Part shown: piece after piece, positions 42,601 to 52,716 of the stretch | Layout of the letters: each line of letters begins with the position of its first letter | Numbering within the stretch: the first letter of the stretch is position 1 | Assembly: GCA_039707465.1 (NCBI GenBank) | Contig: CM077643.1 | Location: 325,319,919-325,383,918 of the forward strand | Reading direction: 5' to 3' | Length of the DNA stretch: 64,000 nucleotides | From: Rhabdophis nuchalis | Taxonomy: Eukaryota > Chordata > Lepidosauria > Squamata > Natricidae | The notes under the pieces: model-generated | Databases searched by the model: none | What the model saw: only the letters and a program-made list of their open reading frames with translations | What the model was told of the DNA's origin: nothing | Program-made: the position numbers and the translations under genes

Positions 42601-44166
42601 CGCTTCTACTGGAAATAAAGTTGTTTCTGTGGTAGATTTCTTTCAGCTCTCATGCCTGGGCTTCAGCTGCACTTGTCCTCAGATACAAGGCTTAAAGTTC
42701 ATCCCGTTCATCTCCACTTTACATAGAATGAATAAAGAAGTCAAAGTATTTATTTTAAATGGCTGCAAATAGATTCATTCATTGAGCTTATATGCCAATC
42801 CATTTTCAAAAGTCTAAACACAACTTTCTCTGAGAGGCTTCTAAATGCGATACTGTAAAATGTGACTTCGGAAGTTTCCCAGATAAACAGCAATAGTCAA
42901 GGGACTTTCCTAATGTGTATTGTGACAAGCTCAGGAGAGGGAAAACAAATGCATTATAGAGAATATGGAGACATTTTAGCAAAAAATACCGTTTCCCTGA
43001 AAAGAAGACCTTCTGGGATAATAAGCCCAATCAGGCTTTTGAGCGCATGCGCTAAACCCCACTAAAATCCAAGACAGTGAACAAGAAAACGGCAAAGCCC
43101 TCCTCCCATACATAAAAGGCACCACAGACAGAATCAGCAAGATCCTCCACAAACACAACATCAAGACAGCATTCTACACAAACCGAAAAATATCCACCAT
43201 CCTAAGAAACCCCAAAGACAAAATAGAGTTAGAAAATCAAGGAGTATATGAAATCCCATGCACCACCTGCCCCACCACCTACATCGGACAAACCAACAGA
43301 ATAAAGAATAAAGGCACGCATTGAAGAACACAAAAACTCAGTCAGAAAGGAGGAACCAACTTCTTCCCTGGTCCAACACCTCAAAGCCACAGGACATGAT
43401 ATAGACTTTAAAAAGACCAGAACTATTGCCAAAATTGAACACTTTAACAACAGAATAATCAGAGAAGCTATTGAGATAGGAAAACGGCCACACAGCATGA
43501 ATAAACGAGATGATACCTCCCGCCTACCAGCCATTTGGAAACCCGCCCTCACTGACAAACGAGTCCCTAACACAAAGAATGATACCAGACCCACACTCAC
43601 GAAAACCACACAGGATGTCACTATCACACATCCACGCAAAAAGCAAGCCCAAACCCACACCAATGATGACCACAAACCAGAAGCCCGACCACAAACCAGA
43701 AGCCAGACCACAGCTGCATTATTAGCCACTTTAAACCCCTCCAATCCATACATGAAGCAAACTGATGCCCACCACGGAGATGTGGCGGGGAATGGGGGGG
43801 CGCATGTTCCCCCCACCCCATTTTAGCTGCCAGAAACATCACAGGCTGATCCTTTGCTATTTCCAGGCTGGATCTGTGGGCCAGATTTAAGCTCCTTGAG
43901 TTTGACAGCCCTGTATTATAATTAAAAGCAATAACAACTAGCTGATAATTGGACAATTCTTAGTTTGTTCTTGTTCTAATTAGGGACATATAAAAAGTCT
44001 TCATAAATATTTCCACATTCTACGACTTGCATTTTGGTTATTTTAAATAAATGAAAACTAATATTAAAATCCATATTTTATCTGTATTCTCTTTTAGATT
44101 ACAAGGGAGAATCGAGATAACATTTTGCAAGAAGTTGTGACAGCTGTGGAGAACTGTCTAAAATGA
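34099..44166 (+). CDS. NTPCR: NTPCR, cancer-related nucleoside-triphosphatase, 5 coding exons
   Basis: Join 34099-34132, 38939-39101, 40090-40186, 42282-42491 and 44098-44166: 573 nt including stop, 190 aa, the same length as human NTPCR. The protein is a small THEP1-family P-loop enzyme that hydrolyses nucleoside triphosphates in vitro; its cellular role is not well defined. Walker A is G9-P-P-G-I-G-K-T-T17. Walker B with the family signature is I111-I-D-E-I-G-K-M-E119. The conserved 'GFYTEEVRESGRRTGFDVV', 'RVGQYVVDL', 'GTIPVPKGKPL' and 'VEEIRNRK' stretches all match the human protein as I remember it. All introns have GT/AG ends and phases fit (1, 2, 0, 0). The start has a good context (A at -3, G at +4). 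No stops or missing residues are seen, so the gene looks functional. Confidence 0.96.
34635..34750 (+). mobile_element. CR1 3' end, left part (split by a hAT element)
   Basis: 'ctggaatagattcctgaaagtcttcaag' through 'ggagtgggggttggactagat' is the CR1 terminus. It continues at 36305 ('gactagatgatctataaggtcccttcc') after the inserted element. It lies in NTPCR intron 1. Confidence 0.85.
34968..35753 (+). repeat. Pyrimidine (CT-rich) imperfect tandem tract
   Basis: About 785 bp of tctc, tgtc, tccc and related units with very few purines except G in 'tgtctg' steps. Longer internal periods repeat 'gtctctctctc...tgtcattctctctgtgtctgtctgtctg' several times, showing segmental duplication as well as slippage. 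The matching purine segment on the other arm (36172-36240) is only about 70 bp. Confidence 0.93.
35740..36190. repeat. Imperfect long inverted repeat
   Basis: The left arm begins 'gtccacaaaatactgcgtgg...gcggc' at 35756. The right arm ends with its complement 'gccgctgcttcacgtggtattctgtggac' at 36172. Between them 'ttccacgccctggaaaagatag' pairs with 'ctatcttttccatggtgtggaa', and 'agtctcggagacttcgtaacggtgggaac' sits near the centre at about 35960. The arms are each about 200 bp and roughly 75-80% complementary by eye. Confidence 0.85.
36305..36352 (+). mobile_element. CR1 3' end, right part
   Basis: The remainder of the CR1 terminus interrupted at 34750: 'gactagatgatctataaggtcccttccaactctgttaatctgtta'. 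Its first 8 bp are the hAT target duplication. Confidence 0.85.
36951..37054. mobile_element. Palindromic hAT-type foldback MITE, copy 5 (one arm shortened)
   Basis: It starts CAGGGGTCTGCAAAGTTGGC and ends with its complement GCCAACTTTGCAGACCCCTG. The exact 8-bp target duplication ggctagct lies at 36943-36950 and 37055-37062. The left arm lost about 30 bp relative to the copy at 24684. It lies in NTPCR intron 1. Confidence 0.92.
37063..38285. other. NTPCR intron 1, no repeat recognised
   Basis: Unique-looking intron sequence; the open frames are short and unsupported. Confidence 0.5.
38294..38648. mobile_element. hAT non-autonomous element (CAGGGGTCCCCAACC family), second copy
   Basis: Ends as in 15091-15441. 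The exact 8-bp target duplication gtttagac lies at 38286-38293 and 38649-38656. Near the right end a short duplication repeats 'tttttaaacatgaaacc'. It lies in NTPCR intron 1, about 290 bp before exon 2. Confidence 0.94.
38939..39101 (+). CDS. NTPCR: NTPCR exon 2
   Basis: The acceptor is ttttgctgtag. The exon completes G12 and encodes IGKTTLIRKAAEILKSSG through GILSRV plus two bases of G66. The donor is gtaatg. It supplies the lysine and threonines of Walker A. Confidence 0.96.
39352..39575 (+). mobile_element. Penelope-like element 3' region with hammerhead-like core
   Basis: The segment 'acagacgccagcctgaagatggcgag...ctcgccgaaacgttgcc' resembles the hammerhead-ribozyme-bearing termini of Penelope-like elements. 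The core CTGANGA (39482-39488), then a 6-bp stem ggcgag/ctcgcc (39490-39495 with 39502-39507), then GAAA (39508-39511), is present with one extra T after the first motif. The element then runs into a (CA)n tract. It is in NTPCR intron 2. Confidence 0.5.
39575..39608 (+). repeat. (CA)n microsatellite
   Basis: About 16 uninterrupted CA units after the Penelope-like 3' region. Confidence 0.95.
39653..39859. mobile_element. hAT non-autonomous element (CAGAGGTCTCAAACTC family)
   Basis: The ends are CAGAGGTCTCAAACTC and 'gagaatgagatctctg'. The exact 8-bp target duplication acttaagg lies at 39645-39652 and 39860-39867. The 207-bp non-coding element lies in NTPCR intron 2. Confidence 0.93.
40090..40186 (+). 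CDS. NTPCR: NTPCR exon 3
   Basis: The acceptor is ttatgtag. The exon completes G66 and encodes SSGHSAARHEYRVGQYVVDL and ASFEQLALPLLKN. The donor is gtaagt. Phase 2 in, phase 0 out. Confidence 0.95.
40918..41130 (-). mobile_element. L2-like LINE 3' UTR
   Basis: 'ttatttatttatttaattagatttctagaccgccccctctccccgaagggactcgg' is the reverse of the L2-like 3' end with its A/T-rich tail. Only the untranslated end remains. It lies in NTPCR intron 3. Confidence 0.82.
41451..41772 (+). mobile_element. CR1 3' fragment
   Basis: It reads 'gatcgagggggacatgataactgtcttcc' (equivalent to RGDMIAVF), then the EVVNA-type tail and the CR1 terminus 'ggctgaactagaagacctttgaggtcccttcc'. Frames are broken. It lies in NTPCR intron 3. 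Confidence 0.85.
42282..42491 (+). CDS. NTPCR: NTPCR exon 4
   Basis: The acceptor is tttctcatag. Seventy codons run from T99 to S168, with the Walker B and signature VCIIDEIGKMELFSQ, GTIPVPKGKPL and VEEIRNRKEVKVF. The donor is gtaagt. Phase 0 at both ends. Confidence 0.97.
42988..43054. mobile_element. MITE end fragment
   Basis: 'taccgtttccctgaaaagaagacc...aataagcccaatcaggcttttgagcgcatgcgct' matches the right part of the MITE at 12093-12331 in reverse. It is cut off by the Penelope-like piece. Confidence 0.6.
43055..43760 (+). mobile_element. Penelope-like element 3' part (GIY-YIG endonuclease)
   Basis: The frame encodes 'KALLPYIKGTTDRISKIL', 'KTAFYTNRKI', 'GVYEIPCTTCPTTYIGQTNR', then a frameshift at about 43303, then 'ARIEEHKNSVRKEEPTSSL', 'VQHLKATGHDIDF', 'IIREAIEIGKRPHSMNKRDD'. 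The CxxC-TYIG-R-E order is the GIY-YIG domain of Penelope-like retroelements. The reverse transcriptase upstream is missing. A short internal duplication ('accacaaaccagaagcc') is at 43668-43702. It lies in NTPCR intron 4 in the gene's orientation. Confidence 0.85.
43830..43913. mobile_element. hAT element right end remnant
   Basis: 'ggccagatttaagctccttgagtttgacagccctg' is like the right terminus of a CAGGGCTGTCAAACTC-type hAT element. The left part is not identified, so the start is approximate. Confidence 0.45.
44098..44166 (+). CDS. NTPCR: NTPCR exon 5 (terminal coding exon)
   Basis: The acceptor is ttctcttttag. It encodes ITRENRDNILQEVVTAVENCLK and stops at TGA 44164-44166. Confidence 0.95.
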   Translation: MTRENRDNILQEVVTAVENCLK

Positions 44167-44320
44167 GATGTTTGTCTTCACACCCCATCTTCTGCTTACA
44201 GTTTGATGTTATTTTCATTAATAACTACAATTTCATCAACTTGGAATAGGCTGTAGGTGTTCTTGTTTTATATGTGTTTTCTGAGGTTGATTTCTAAATC
44301 AGAATTAATTTGTTCAGGAA

Positions 44321-44326
44321 AATAAA
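44321..44326 (+). terminator. NTPCR: Candidate NTPCR polyadenylation signal
   Basis: An AATAAA hexamer about 155 bp after the stop, in a T/A-rich 3' UTR. It is the first perfect hexamer after the stop. Confidence 0.6.
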
Positions 44327-44477
44327 TGCACAGTACACAAGCACAGCAACACATTCTAATGATTAGCTTCATCATAATACTGAGAATACGGTCTTTAATT
44401 TGATACCTTATTTTAATTGATGTTAATACAGCAAAGGTAGAAAAGGAGAGCAGTATGCTTCCTCCCTTAATTGGGGC

Positions 44478-44775
44478 CTAACCAGAGTACAAAACGCACT
44501 AAGATTTTGAAGAGGCAAATTTTAAAAAAAAGTTTGCACTCTGCAGACCTCCCAAAAACAGCCCGTTTTTTACAAAAATGAGCCCATTTTTTGTCATTTC
44601 TGCCCTCCCCAGCCCCCAGGAGCACTCTGGAAGCCTCTTAAAGGATATGCACTATTTTGGTGAAGGGGGTGGGGTTTCAGGAGGCCAAAAATTCTGTATT
44701 CAGCATATAAGACGCACCCAGATTTTCACCCTCTTGAGGGAAAAAGGTGTGTCTTATACTCCGAAAAATATGGTA
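44478..44775. mobile_element. MITE with 'ataagacgcacc' ends
   Basis: The right end 'aaaggtgtgtcttatactccgaaaaatatgg' and left part 'agagtacaaaacgcactaagattttgaagaggcaaa' are diverged inverted versions of a common squamate MITE terminus (accatatttttcggagtataagacgcacc). The inner 'cagcatataagacgcacccagattttcaccctc' is the family's subterminal repeat. Non-coding. Confidence 0.6.
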
Positions 44776-45799
44776 CATACACATACACACATACACATAC
44801 ACATATAATATATATGATGTTGGTGAAACCAGATTTTCCAAAATCCCTTTATCCCTTCATTTGTTTGTTCATTCATTCAGCTCTTCACTTCTAAACATTT
44901 TTCAAATATTTTCTAGCTATTTATTTTGACATGGAACGTATTTCTCTTGTGAATAATTTTTATTTCTCTACTTCAGCTTGACATTTGATGCACCAAGTTA
45001 AATTGTTGTTGTACTCAGTAACATGTAACATTTTTTAAAAAAAATTCGTTTGCACCTTTTTCTGTTAATAAAGGAGCTATAAATTACTGTGACACAACAT
45101 GCATCCCACAAGACCTCTGAATGGTGTTCAGGCAAATCAGTTTAGCATATCATGAAAGCTAAATTCCCAGCCAGGTGCACATGTTTTCATACGCTGCAAT
45201 GGTTTTTTTGGCGCCAGCAAAAAAAATGCAAAGATACTCAGCCGCTTTTCTTTTGCAATGTGAAATGTAACATATGTTCAATTAAAGCATTCCTTAGTTA
45301 AAGGAATGTAGAATCGCACATTGTTTTCAAAGCTATTTATTTAGATAGCAGACGTAGTTAGTCTACGATAACAAAAATCCATTAGGTGAATTTTTTCTTC
45401 CATGAGGCTACAGCTGAGATCCCCAAACCTTTTTGAACTCTGAATATTTGGAAATGTGTGAACTTCTGTTCACACCACTACAGATGTCTGTGGTGGGGGA
45501 GCTGCATAGTTACAAAAGGCTAGTAGCTTGGCAAAGAAACTTATACTATACTAAAGTGTTAATCTATTTTATGCAACCAAGCTTTCGTTTCACTGACAGA
45601 TGTCTGGAGAAAGTTTTATAAAGATGCATACAAAAATTAAGCTCCCAGGCTTGGTTTGTCCTCTGTGTCTCTCTCTCTCTTTATATATCTCTCTATCCAT
45701 CCATATGAAATGGTTGCTCCCTTTTCAGTCTCAAACGTATCAGGCAGGAACCTCTCAACTGTCCTCTACAATTTAAAAATGTTACTCTGGACCCCATAT
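44776..45799. other. No gene or clear repeat
   Basis: A short (CA/TA) run at 44776-44815, otherwise nothing recognised. The human neighbour PCNX2 would be expected somewhere downstream on the minus strand, but no exon of it is identified. Confidence 0.4.
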
Positions 45800-46017
45800 G
45801 GAGAGAAGGAAGAGATAGCAACTTAGAACTGAGGAGAAATTGCCTGACAGTTAGAACAATTAATCAGTGGAACAGCTTGCCTCCAGTAATTGTGAATGCC
45901 CCAACACTGGAAGTCTTTGAGAAGATGTTGGATAGCCATTTGTTTCCTGCATAGGCAGGGGGTTGGACTAGGAGACTTCCAAGGTAACTTCCAACTCTGT
46001 TACTCTATTCTATTCTA
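45800..46017 (+). mobile_element. CR1 3' end with (ATTCT)n tail
   Basis: 'gcaacttagaactgaggagaaattgcctgacagttag' through 'ggttggactaggagacttccaagg' is the CR1 end, followed by 'ctattctattctat', the start of an ATTCT (AATAG on the complement) microsatellite as described for snake CR1/L3. Confidence 0.87.
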
Positions 46018-46166
46018 TAGCCATTGCCTGACTTTCTGGCAAACCAAATAAATATAAAAGATTGAATTTCTTGATGACTGGAAGAAAATGCCTGGTAGCA
46101 ACTATCTTACTGCATCTATTATGGAGCAACTATATTATCTATCATGGAAGTTTTGCCTATCAAGAA

Positions 46167-46415
46167 CACTGGTGGGATTCAAAACTTGTTACTACTGGTT
46201 CGGTTGCTGTGGCTTGGTGGGCATGGATACTGTAAAATCTCCATTCCCTCCCCACTCCAGGGGAAGGTTACTGCAAAATCCTCATTTCCTCAGGAGGCAG
46301 AGAGTAGATGGGGGCAGGGCCAGTCAGAGGTGGTATTTATTGGTTCTCTGAACCTCTCAAAATTTCCACTACAGGTTCTCCAGAACTGGTCAGAACCTGC
46401 TGAATACCACCTCTG
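46167..46415. mobile_element. hAT MITE (GGTGGGATTCA family), copy 1
   Basis: The left end is CACTGGTGGGATTCAAAAC and the right end 'gaataccacctctg' is its diverged complement. The flanks atcaagaa and atcaagag match at 7 of 8 positions. It contains 'ggcttggtgggcatgg' and 'aaatttccactac' segments shared with the copy at 62678. Confidence 0.85.
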
Positions 46416-46423
46416 ATCAAGAG

Positions 46424-48003
46424 TACAGTTTCTCAGTCATATCTTAAATGAAGTGTCAGAAAATTTTGAGTTTATTCTCTCATCCTCTTCTATAAGGAGG
46501 AGAGAGTGTTCATACTCATTGCAAGTGGCCACTTGTCATAAAAGTGTCTTGTAGGTTGGCAACTTGGTTCGGTTGAGCATCCTTTCTGGCTACTGGCTCA
46601 GTAAGCTGTTTTTTGCAGTGCAGCTGTTTCACGTAGCATTCGGAGGCCGTTTAAAGATGATACCATCATCCCAACAAACATGCCTCTCAGACATGAGAAA
46701 TTGAGAAACAATAATTAAAATGCCCACACTGTCATATGGTGAGGTCTAATAACCAGAAGTATCTCTAATAGTTTATTGACCTCAATTTGAGAAGGATCAA
46801 AAATCCTTCTCAAATTTAGGAATCCTTCCTTTATAATGCAAGATATACATCCGTGGAGTAGGTATCTTGTATGACCGGTCTCCAACCCCTGTGATTAATC
46901 TGCAAGGTTTGAAATTACTATTATATTATACTTATTAATTATAATGAGATATTTTATATTTGGCTTCTTGTATAATTCAAAAATCAACAAGAAAGAATCA
47001 ATGCATAATTCAAGATTAAAAGTGTCCAAAAGAAAGGGGTCTTTGCTCAGATTGTATTGGGTCTATGCTGAAGATAAATCACAGAGCTCTCCAATTCGTG
47101 GTAAAATAGTTGTTTTCAAATGAATTGAAAATAACAATTCCAAAATAAAAGATTAGGGCTTGCGCAAATCACACAATGGTACTGGACTGCTACACTTTTC
47201 TTGATCTCAGAGAAGAGGCTTGCCAAGATTCCCGTTCATATTATAAATTATGAGAATACATTAAGGACTATATTATATCCTCATGCTTAGCATGAAAAGT
47301 GGAGGGGGTGGGGGGAGAAGCTGAATTCACACCCAATTTCCTAGAGACAATGGACTTAGCCAACAGCAGCAACAGCAACAATTTTGATACAGTTCCTGGC
47401 TATATATTTATCTCCATAAAAAGTTTCTAAAGCAAAAAAAAAATAATCCCCTGTTTCCTTTCTGGATTTTTAACCCTTTCTTGTAGGTTCCAAACTTTAA
47501 TCAGAAGCTATGGGGAATAATTATCCATTTTCCAGTGTGTCTCTCTGAAGTTTGATAACAATCAGATTTTCTGTCTCTTCTTCTTTTCTATACATGATCC
47601 GGGACATGGCTTTCTCCCTTGCAGAGATATATTGAAATTGATGGTGTGGCAAGGGAAGCCACCTTCCTTTCCTTGGCCAAACATGTAAGAGTTAGCCTGT
47701 GCCAGACCCACAAACCAAGAAGACATGCAGTGTTTCTTTCAAACCGAGTTCCTTTTTGTTCCAAATCCCATAGACAGAATCTTTCCAAAGTAAAGCACTC
47801 TGCCATCTCTATCTACCATATACTCTGAGAACGATTGGGGAATGGCTGCCTTCACCTTTTTTTCTCTTCCACACAACCTATCTCAACTGAGCTGTCTCTG
47901 GAATGTATATCTTCTTCCTCCTGGGAATCAATCTACTACATTCCATCAAAGTCTGTCTGGCAAGCCCTGCTTACATTCCTAACAAGTGTCATTACTTTGA
48001 ATA
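46424..48003. other. No confirmed gene; one exon-like segment at 47625-47684
   Basis: About 1.6 kb without a recognised repeat. A 60-bp segment at 47625-47684 is preceded by a pyrimidine tract and CAG and followed by GTAAGA, and is open in a frame reading RYIEIDGVAREATFLSLAKH. I do not recognise the peptide. Confidence 0.35.
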
Positions 48004-48157
48004 CAGGGAGTCTTTGTTTAAGTGGCTACTCTGTTGCTAATTTATATAGTTGTTAAGTGAGACATCACATGACCATAACCTCAATCCCACAGCGGTTATT
48101 AAGCAAGTCACCCCTGATCGTTAAACAAGACATCCTATGACCGTGCCTTATGATTTT
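48004..48157 (+). mobile_element. Tigger-like MITE, left part (split by L1)
   Basis: It starts CAGGGAGTCTTTGTTTAAG next to ta and contains family motifs 'gttaagtgagacatcacatgacc'. It breaks at 48157 at the L1 target site and resumes at 54419, ending at 54952 with 'aaggactacctg' plus ta. Confidence 0.75.
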
Positions 48158-48247
48158 TTTTTGATTTTTTTATATTTTACAATATTCCACCCAGTGCTAT
48201 ACAAAAACGAAAGGAAGAGTTGGTTCTTCGGATATCTTCAGTTATCT

Positions 48248-49711
48248 TTAAGATCTCCAAAATCCACATTCTCTGGGTACAGGTATCGAGGCATCCAAAG
48301 TTCCAAGTGCATAGTCCACAAATGGCTTCCAAGTCTTCCAGAAAATGTCTTTTTTATAGACCCCCTCTCTAAATTTAATATCACATGTCATTTTATCATT
48401 TAAAGCTAATTTCCACATTTCACAATACCACTCTTCTATTTTAATATTTACCTCTATTTTCCAGTATCTTGCTATTATAATTCTACCCATTATAATCATA
48501 ATTCTAATCAATTCTTTCTCATATTTTGTTAATTCTAATTCCTTAATTATCAATAATAATATAGTTTCTGATCTCAATGTTATTCTTTTCTTCATCATTT
48601 CAAACATCGTTTTCTCCAATTGTTGCCAAAACTTTTTAATTTTTCCACATTTATACCACATATGTTCATAAGTTCCCAATTCCATGTTACATCTCCAACA
48701 TTTATTACTAATTTTTTTATCCATCAATGATAACCTTAATGGGGTCCAATACCATTTCCAAACAACCTTAAAGTTGTGCTCTTTAATCCTTATAGACAAA
48801 ATCCTCATAATTCGACTCTTCCAATTCACATTCCAGTCCGAATCTAATATTTTAATCTTGAGTTCTTCCTCCCAATTCGTCTTCATTACCATTTGTGGAT
48901 TTCCATCAAAGTTTATAATCTTATATATCTTACTAACGAGTCCCTTTAACCCAATTTCATCCTTGATAATTTGAGATACTAAGCTTTCAAATTCAGTTTT
49001 ACTTCTACTTATTTTACATATTCCCCTTACTTTCATAGTCCATTTTTCTACCTGTATTTTTTCAAACCAATTCAGCTCCAATTTTTCAATTATTTCTTTT
49101 TTTCTACTCTCGTTTTCTAAAGCTCTTAACCAATTTACTATACTTCCTATATTTTCATCCTCAATTACTTTGTCTCGACTTATGTTAGTTTTAATCGGCC
49201 AACTTCCAAGTGTCTTCCCCAAGAAAGATATGTCCGGAATCAATATTTTAACGAATTTATTCCAAATTTTACTCAATCCCTTTAACCAATAACTGTTGAT
49301 TACCTTTTTTGTTTTTACTTTATCTAAAAACCATGTAGGACCAAATCTCTTAATGTCCTTTAGCTCTAGATCTCCCCAATGACCATCTCCTCCTTTAAGT
49401 ATTTTTATCACAGTTCGAATATTATAGGCCCAATAATAATTAAGTAGATTGGGAATTCCCAATCTGCCTTCCTTTTGATTTTGATACCACATTTTCTTCA
49501 TTAATCTAGGTCTTTTCCCACCATTGCAAAATTTATCTAATTTCTTCTGATATCCTTCCATATCTTTCTCTGTCAAATTTAATGGTAGCATCTCAAATAA
49601 AAAATTAAACTTTGGTAACAACATCATCTTACACATTGCAATTCTGCCAAACCAAGACAACTTTATCTCTTTATATTTATCTATCTTCTTCTCTACTTCA
49701 TTCAACATCAC
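48248..49711 (-). pseudogene. L1 ORF2 C-terminal part
   Basis: 487 codons continue ORF2 after the L2-like insertion: 'KLSWFGRIAMCKMMLLPKFN', 'FLFEMLPLNL' and the C-terminal cysteine motif C-W-R-C...H-M-W-Y-K-C near the 'NKCWRCNMELGTYEHMWYKC' region. The nominal ATG is internal to ORF2; the frame continues the sequence '...KINYDV' that ends at the insertion. It stops at 48248. Confidence 0.88.
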
Positions 49712-49714
49712 ATC

Positions 49715-50175
49715 GGGACCTAGCTATCTGCGGGATCGGATCCTGCCTCATACATCCTCACGGCCGATTCGCTCCCACAGAGAGGGACTTCTCTGGGTGC
49801 CGTCCACTAGACTGTGTCAGCGGGCGACACCCAGGGGAAGGGCTCTCTCTGTGGCGGGCCCGGCCCTCTGGAACGACCTTCCCCCCGATATTAGGACGAC
49901 CACGGACCTCCGCTCCTTCCGTCTTAAATTAAAAACTTATTTTTTCCGTCTGGCCGGCTTGGGATAGTCCCCCTGTCTTGGGGTTTTACTGGGTAGATTT
50001 TAGTTCAGTTAGTTTAATGAGAATTTTAGCACAGGCTGAGTTTAATTTGGCTTTTAAAATTGTTTGTATATTTTATTGTTGTTTGTATGTTTTTACTGTT
50101 TTTATTCTGCCTGTGCACCGCCCCGAGTCCCCATGGGGAGAGGGAGCGGTTTATAAGTATTAAATGATGATGATG
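49715..50175 (+). mobile_element. L2-like LINE 3' fragment inside L1 ORF2
   Basis: It encodes 'RPIRSHREGLLWVPS' (broken by the other frame), 'CQRATPRGRALSVAGPALWNDLP' and '3'-UTR gtgcaccgccccgagtcccc', with an ATG-repeat tail. A 5-bp duplication acatc (49710-49714 and 50176-50180) flanks it. Removing one copy and the insert restores the L1 reading through the joint without loss of bases. Confidence 0.92.
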
Positions 50176-51423
50176 ACATCATAATTAATTTTTTTCAATT
50201 CTCTAACTTTGAGTGAAAGTGTTATTCCCAAATATTTCAATGTATTTTTAATTCTTATCCCAAATTGTTTTTGCATACTCTCCCACTCCTTACCATTTTT
50301 GTTCATTAATAATTCGGATTTTGACCAATTTACCTTTAAACCTGTCATTTCTTCAAATTCTTTCAAATGTTTATTTATCCTCTTCAAATCTTTCTCTATA
50401 TCTTTCAGAATAATCAAGGTATCATCCGCGTACAAATTTATCTTATATCCCTTGTACCCTTCCAATTCTTCATCTTTTTCTATCAATTTAGTCAAAACTT
50501 CCATAACTAATAAAAATAATGTTGGGGACAAGGGACATCCCTGTCTCGTGCCTGCTTCCAATTTAATCTCTCCCGTCATTATTCCATTCACCTTCACTTT
50601 TGCACTACTTTTTTGATACAATTTTGAAATAACATGTATAAATCTATTACCAAAGCCTAATGCCTCAATAATTACTTTGATAGTTTCCCATTGTACAGAA
50701 TCAAAGGCTTTAAAAATATCTAGTGATAGTATACCTATTTTATCACCATTACTCTCAGCTACATCTATAATATTTAATACTCTTCTAATTATGTCACTCA
50801 TATATCTACCTTTAACAAAACCTACTTGATTATAGCTTATATACTTGTCTATAAATCTATTTAATCTATTACTTATAATGGCAGTAAATATTTTTGCATC
50901 TTGGTTAATTAAAGAAATGGGTTGATAGGACTCGATCCTCTCCAGATCTTTATCTGGTTTAGGAATTATGGATATTACCGTTCTATTCCATGACATCGGG
51001 ACTTCTCCACCGTGTAAAATTCCATTAAATAATTTTTGCAGTTTTGGTATTATTATTTCTTTAAAGTCTTTATAAAATTCAGCAGGTAATCCGTCTTCAC
51101 CTGGAGTCTTCCCTAATTTTATCTCTTGTATTCTTTCATTAATCTCATCTTGTGTTATATCTCCTTCCATCAAATCCTTATATGTTTGATCTATTTTCAC
51201 AACATATTTTCCAAGATGGTTTTTCAATTTTTCCAAATCAATTGATTTCTTTGAATATAATTTTTGAAAAAAATTCCTAACTACTTCACATTTCTCCAGT
51301 CTCTTATAACATCTTGTACCTTTTTCATCGATCAGAGAGCCAATTTCTCGCTTTTCACTTTTATTTTTCACCATCCTTGCTAATAACCTAGAGTTTTTAT
51401 TACTAAATTCAAAGAAATCCCTA
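50176..51423 (-). pseudogene. L1 ORF2 reverse-transcriptase part
   Basis: The frame at 50176-51374 encodes 'EDGLPAEFYKDF', 'ISIIPKPDKD', 'YQPISLINQDAKI', 'QVGFVKGRYMSDIIR', 'LSLDIFKAFDSVQWETI', 'GTRQGCPLSPTLF' and the catalytic 'NLYADDTLIIL'. A one-base frameshift near 51424 separates it from the endonuclease part; the intervening bases still read 'NRDFFEFSNKNSRLLARM' in this frame. Confidence 0.9.
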
Positions 51424-52497
51424 TTTAAATATCTTATATTTTTTAACCCGTTCTATATCTTCTTCTATCAATTTAGTTTTTAGTAAATTCAATTCCTCCA
51501 AACATTTTTTATCTTTCGTAAGTAAAAATTGGTTCTCCAATACCTTAATTTGTCTTATATCCTGTTCCATTTTACTTCTATATTCTCTATATTTCCTGCT
51601 TGACAACTTAATGCTTTCTCCTCTAAATACTGCCTTCATCGTGTCCCAAACAATTTCAAATTTAACCTCTCCATTATCATTCAATCTCCAACTTTCCTCC
51701 CATTTTTTAAGTATCCATATTTTATCCTCCTCCTTTTTATACAATTTTTCATCATATCTCCAACCTCTTTCTTTTTTTCCAATGTTGAAGTCTATTTCCA
51801 TCATAACTTCTGCATGATCAGAGTCCTTGAAAATTCCCACGTCTATTCTATCTATATTATTCAACAAGTCTTTAGAGACGAAAATATAATCAATTCTTGA
51901 ATATGTATTATATACCTTAGAGCAAAAAGTATACACTCTTTCGGTACCTTTCAACTCCCTCCAGACATCTACCACGCTATTTCGGAACATCCATTTATTT
52001 AAAATTTCCCCTTTATTTGTTTCTGTAAAGCAGGTGGGATTAGTACTATCTGTTTTGTCTCTAATTAAATTAAAATCTCCAGCCACAATCACTTTCCCTA
52101 CACTTTCAGTTTCCAAAATCTTAGTTATTTTATCAAGGAATCCCTTTTGTTTTTCATTCGGTAGATATAAGTTAACCAGTGTCACTTTTTGCTCATTAAT
52201 ATTCCCTACAATTATTAAATATCTTCCTTCATCGTCTCTAATTACTTGTTTTTTCTCAAAATATACCCTATTTGATATCAATGTTGCCACTCCTCTGGCT
52301 TTAGAATTTCCGAAAGATTTTTCATAAATTTGCATACCCTTTATATTCATTCTATTTAAATCCTCAGATTTTTGATGAGTTTCCTGCAAAAATAATATGT
52401 CTGGTAAGTCCCTTTTAATTTTAAGCTCCAATCTCCTCCTCTTTATTTGATTCCCTGTGCCCTTCACGTTCCATGTCATTATTTTTATAAACCGCAT
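51421..52497 (-). pseudogene. L1 ORF2 endonuclease part
   Basis: 358 codons from the natural ORF2 start. The APE endonuclease reads 'TWNVKGTGNQIKRRRLELKI', 'FLQETHQ', 'VAGDFNLIRD', 'YSRIDYIFVSKDLL' and 'SDHAEVMMEIDF', all catalytic-type segments being present. It stops at 51421 because of the frameshift, so full ORF2 protein cannot be made. Confidence 0.9.
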
Positions 52498-52716
52498 TTA
52501 AATGGTAACTTTTTTAGTCCTAGCCCCTCCTCTTCCTTTTCGTGCCCAGATCCCAACACCCAACAAAAACGACATACAAAAAAAACATAAGACACTACAA
52601 ACAACATATAACAAACTGTCTTCATCCCCCACCTCCTCAACCGGCAACGCCTCTGCATAGAGATTGGGGGGGGGGGAACGTGCCGATGGTCGGATCACTT
52701 CTCACGGACTGTCTTT

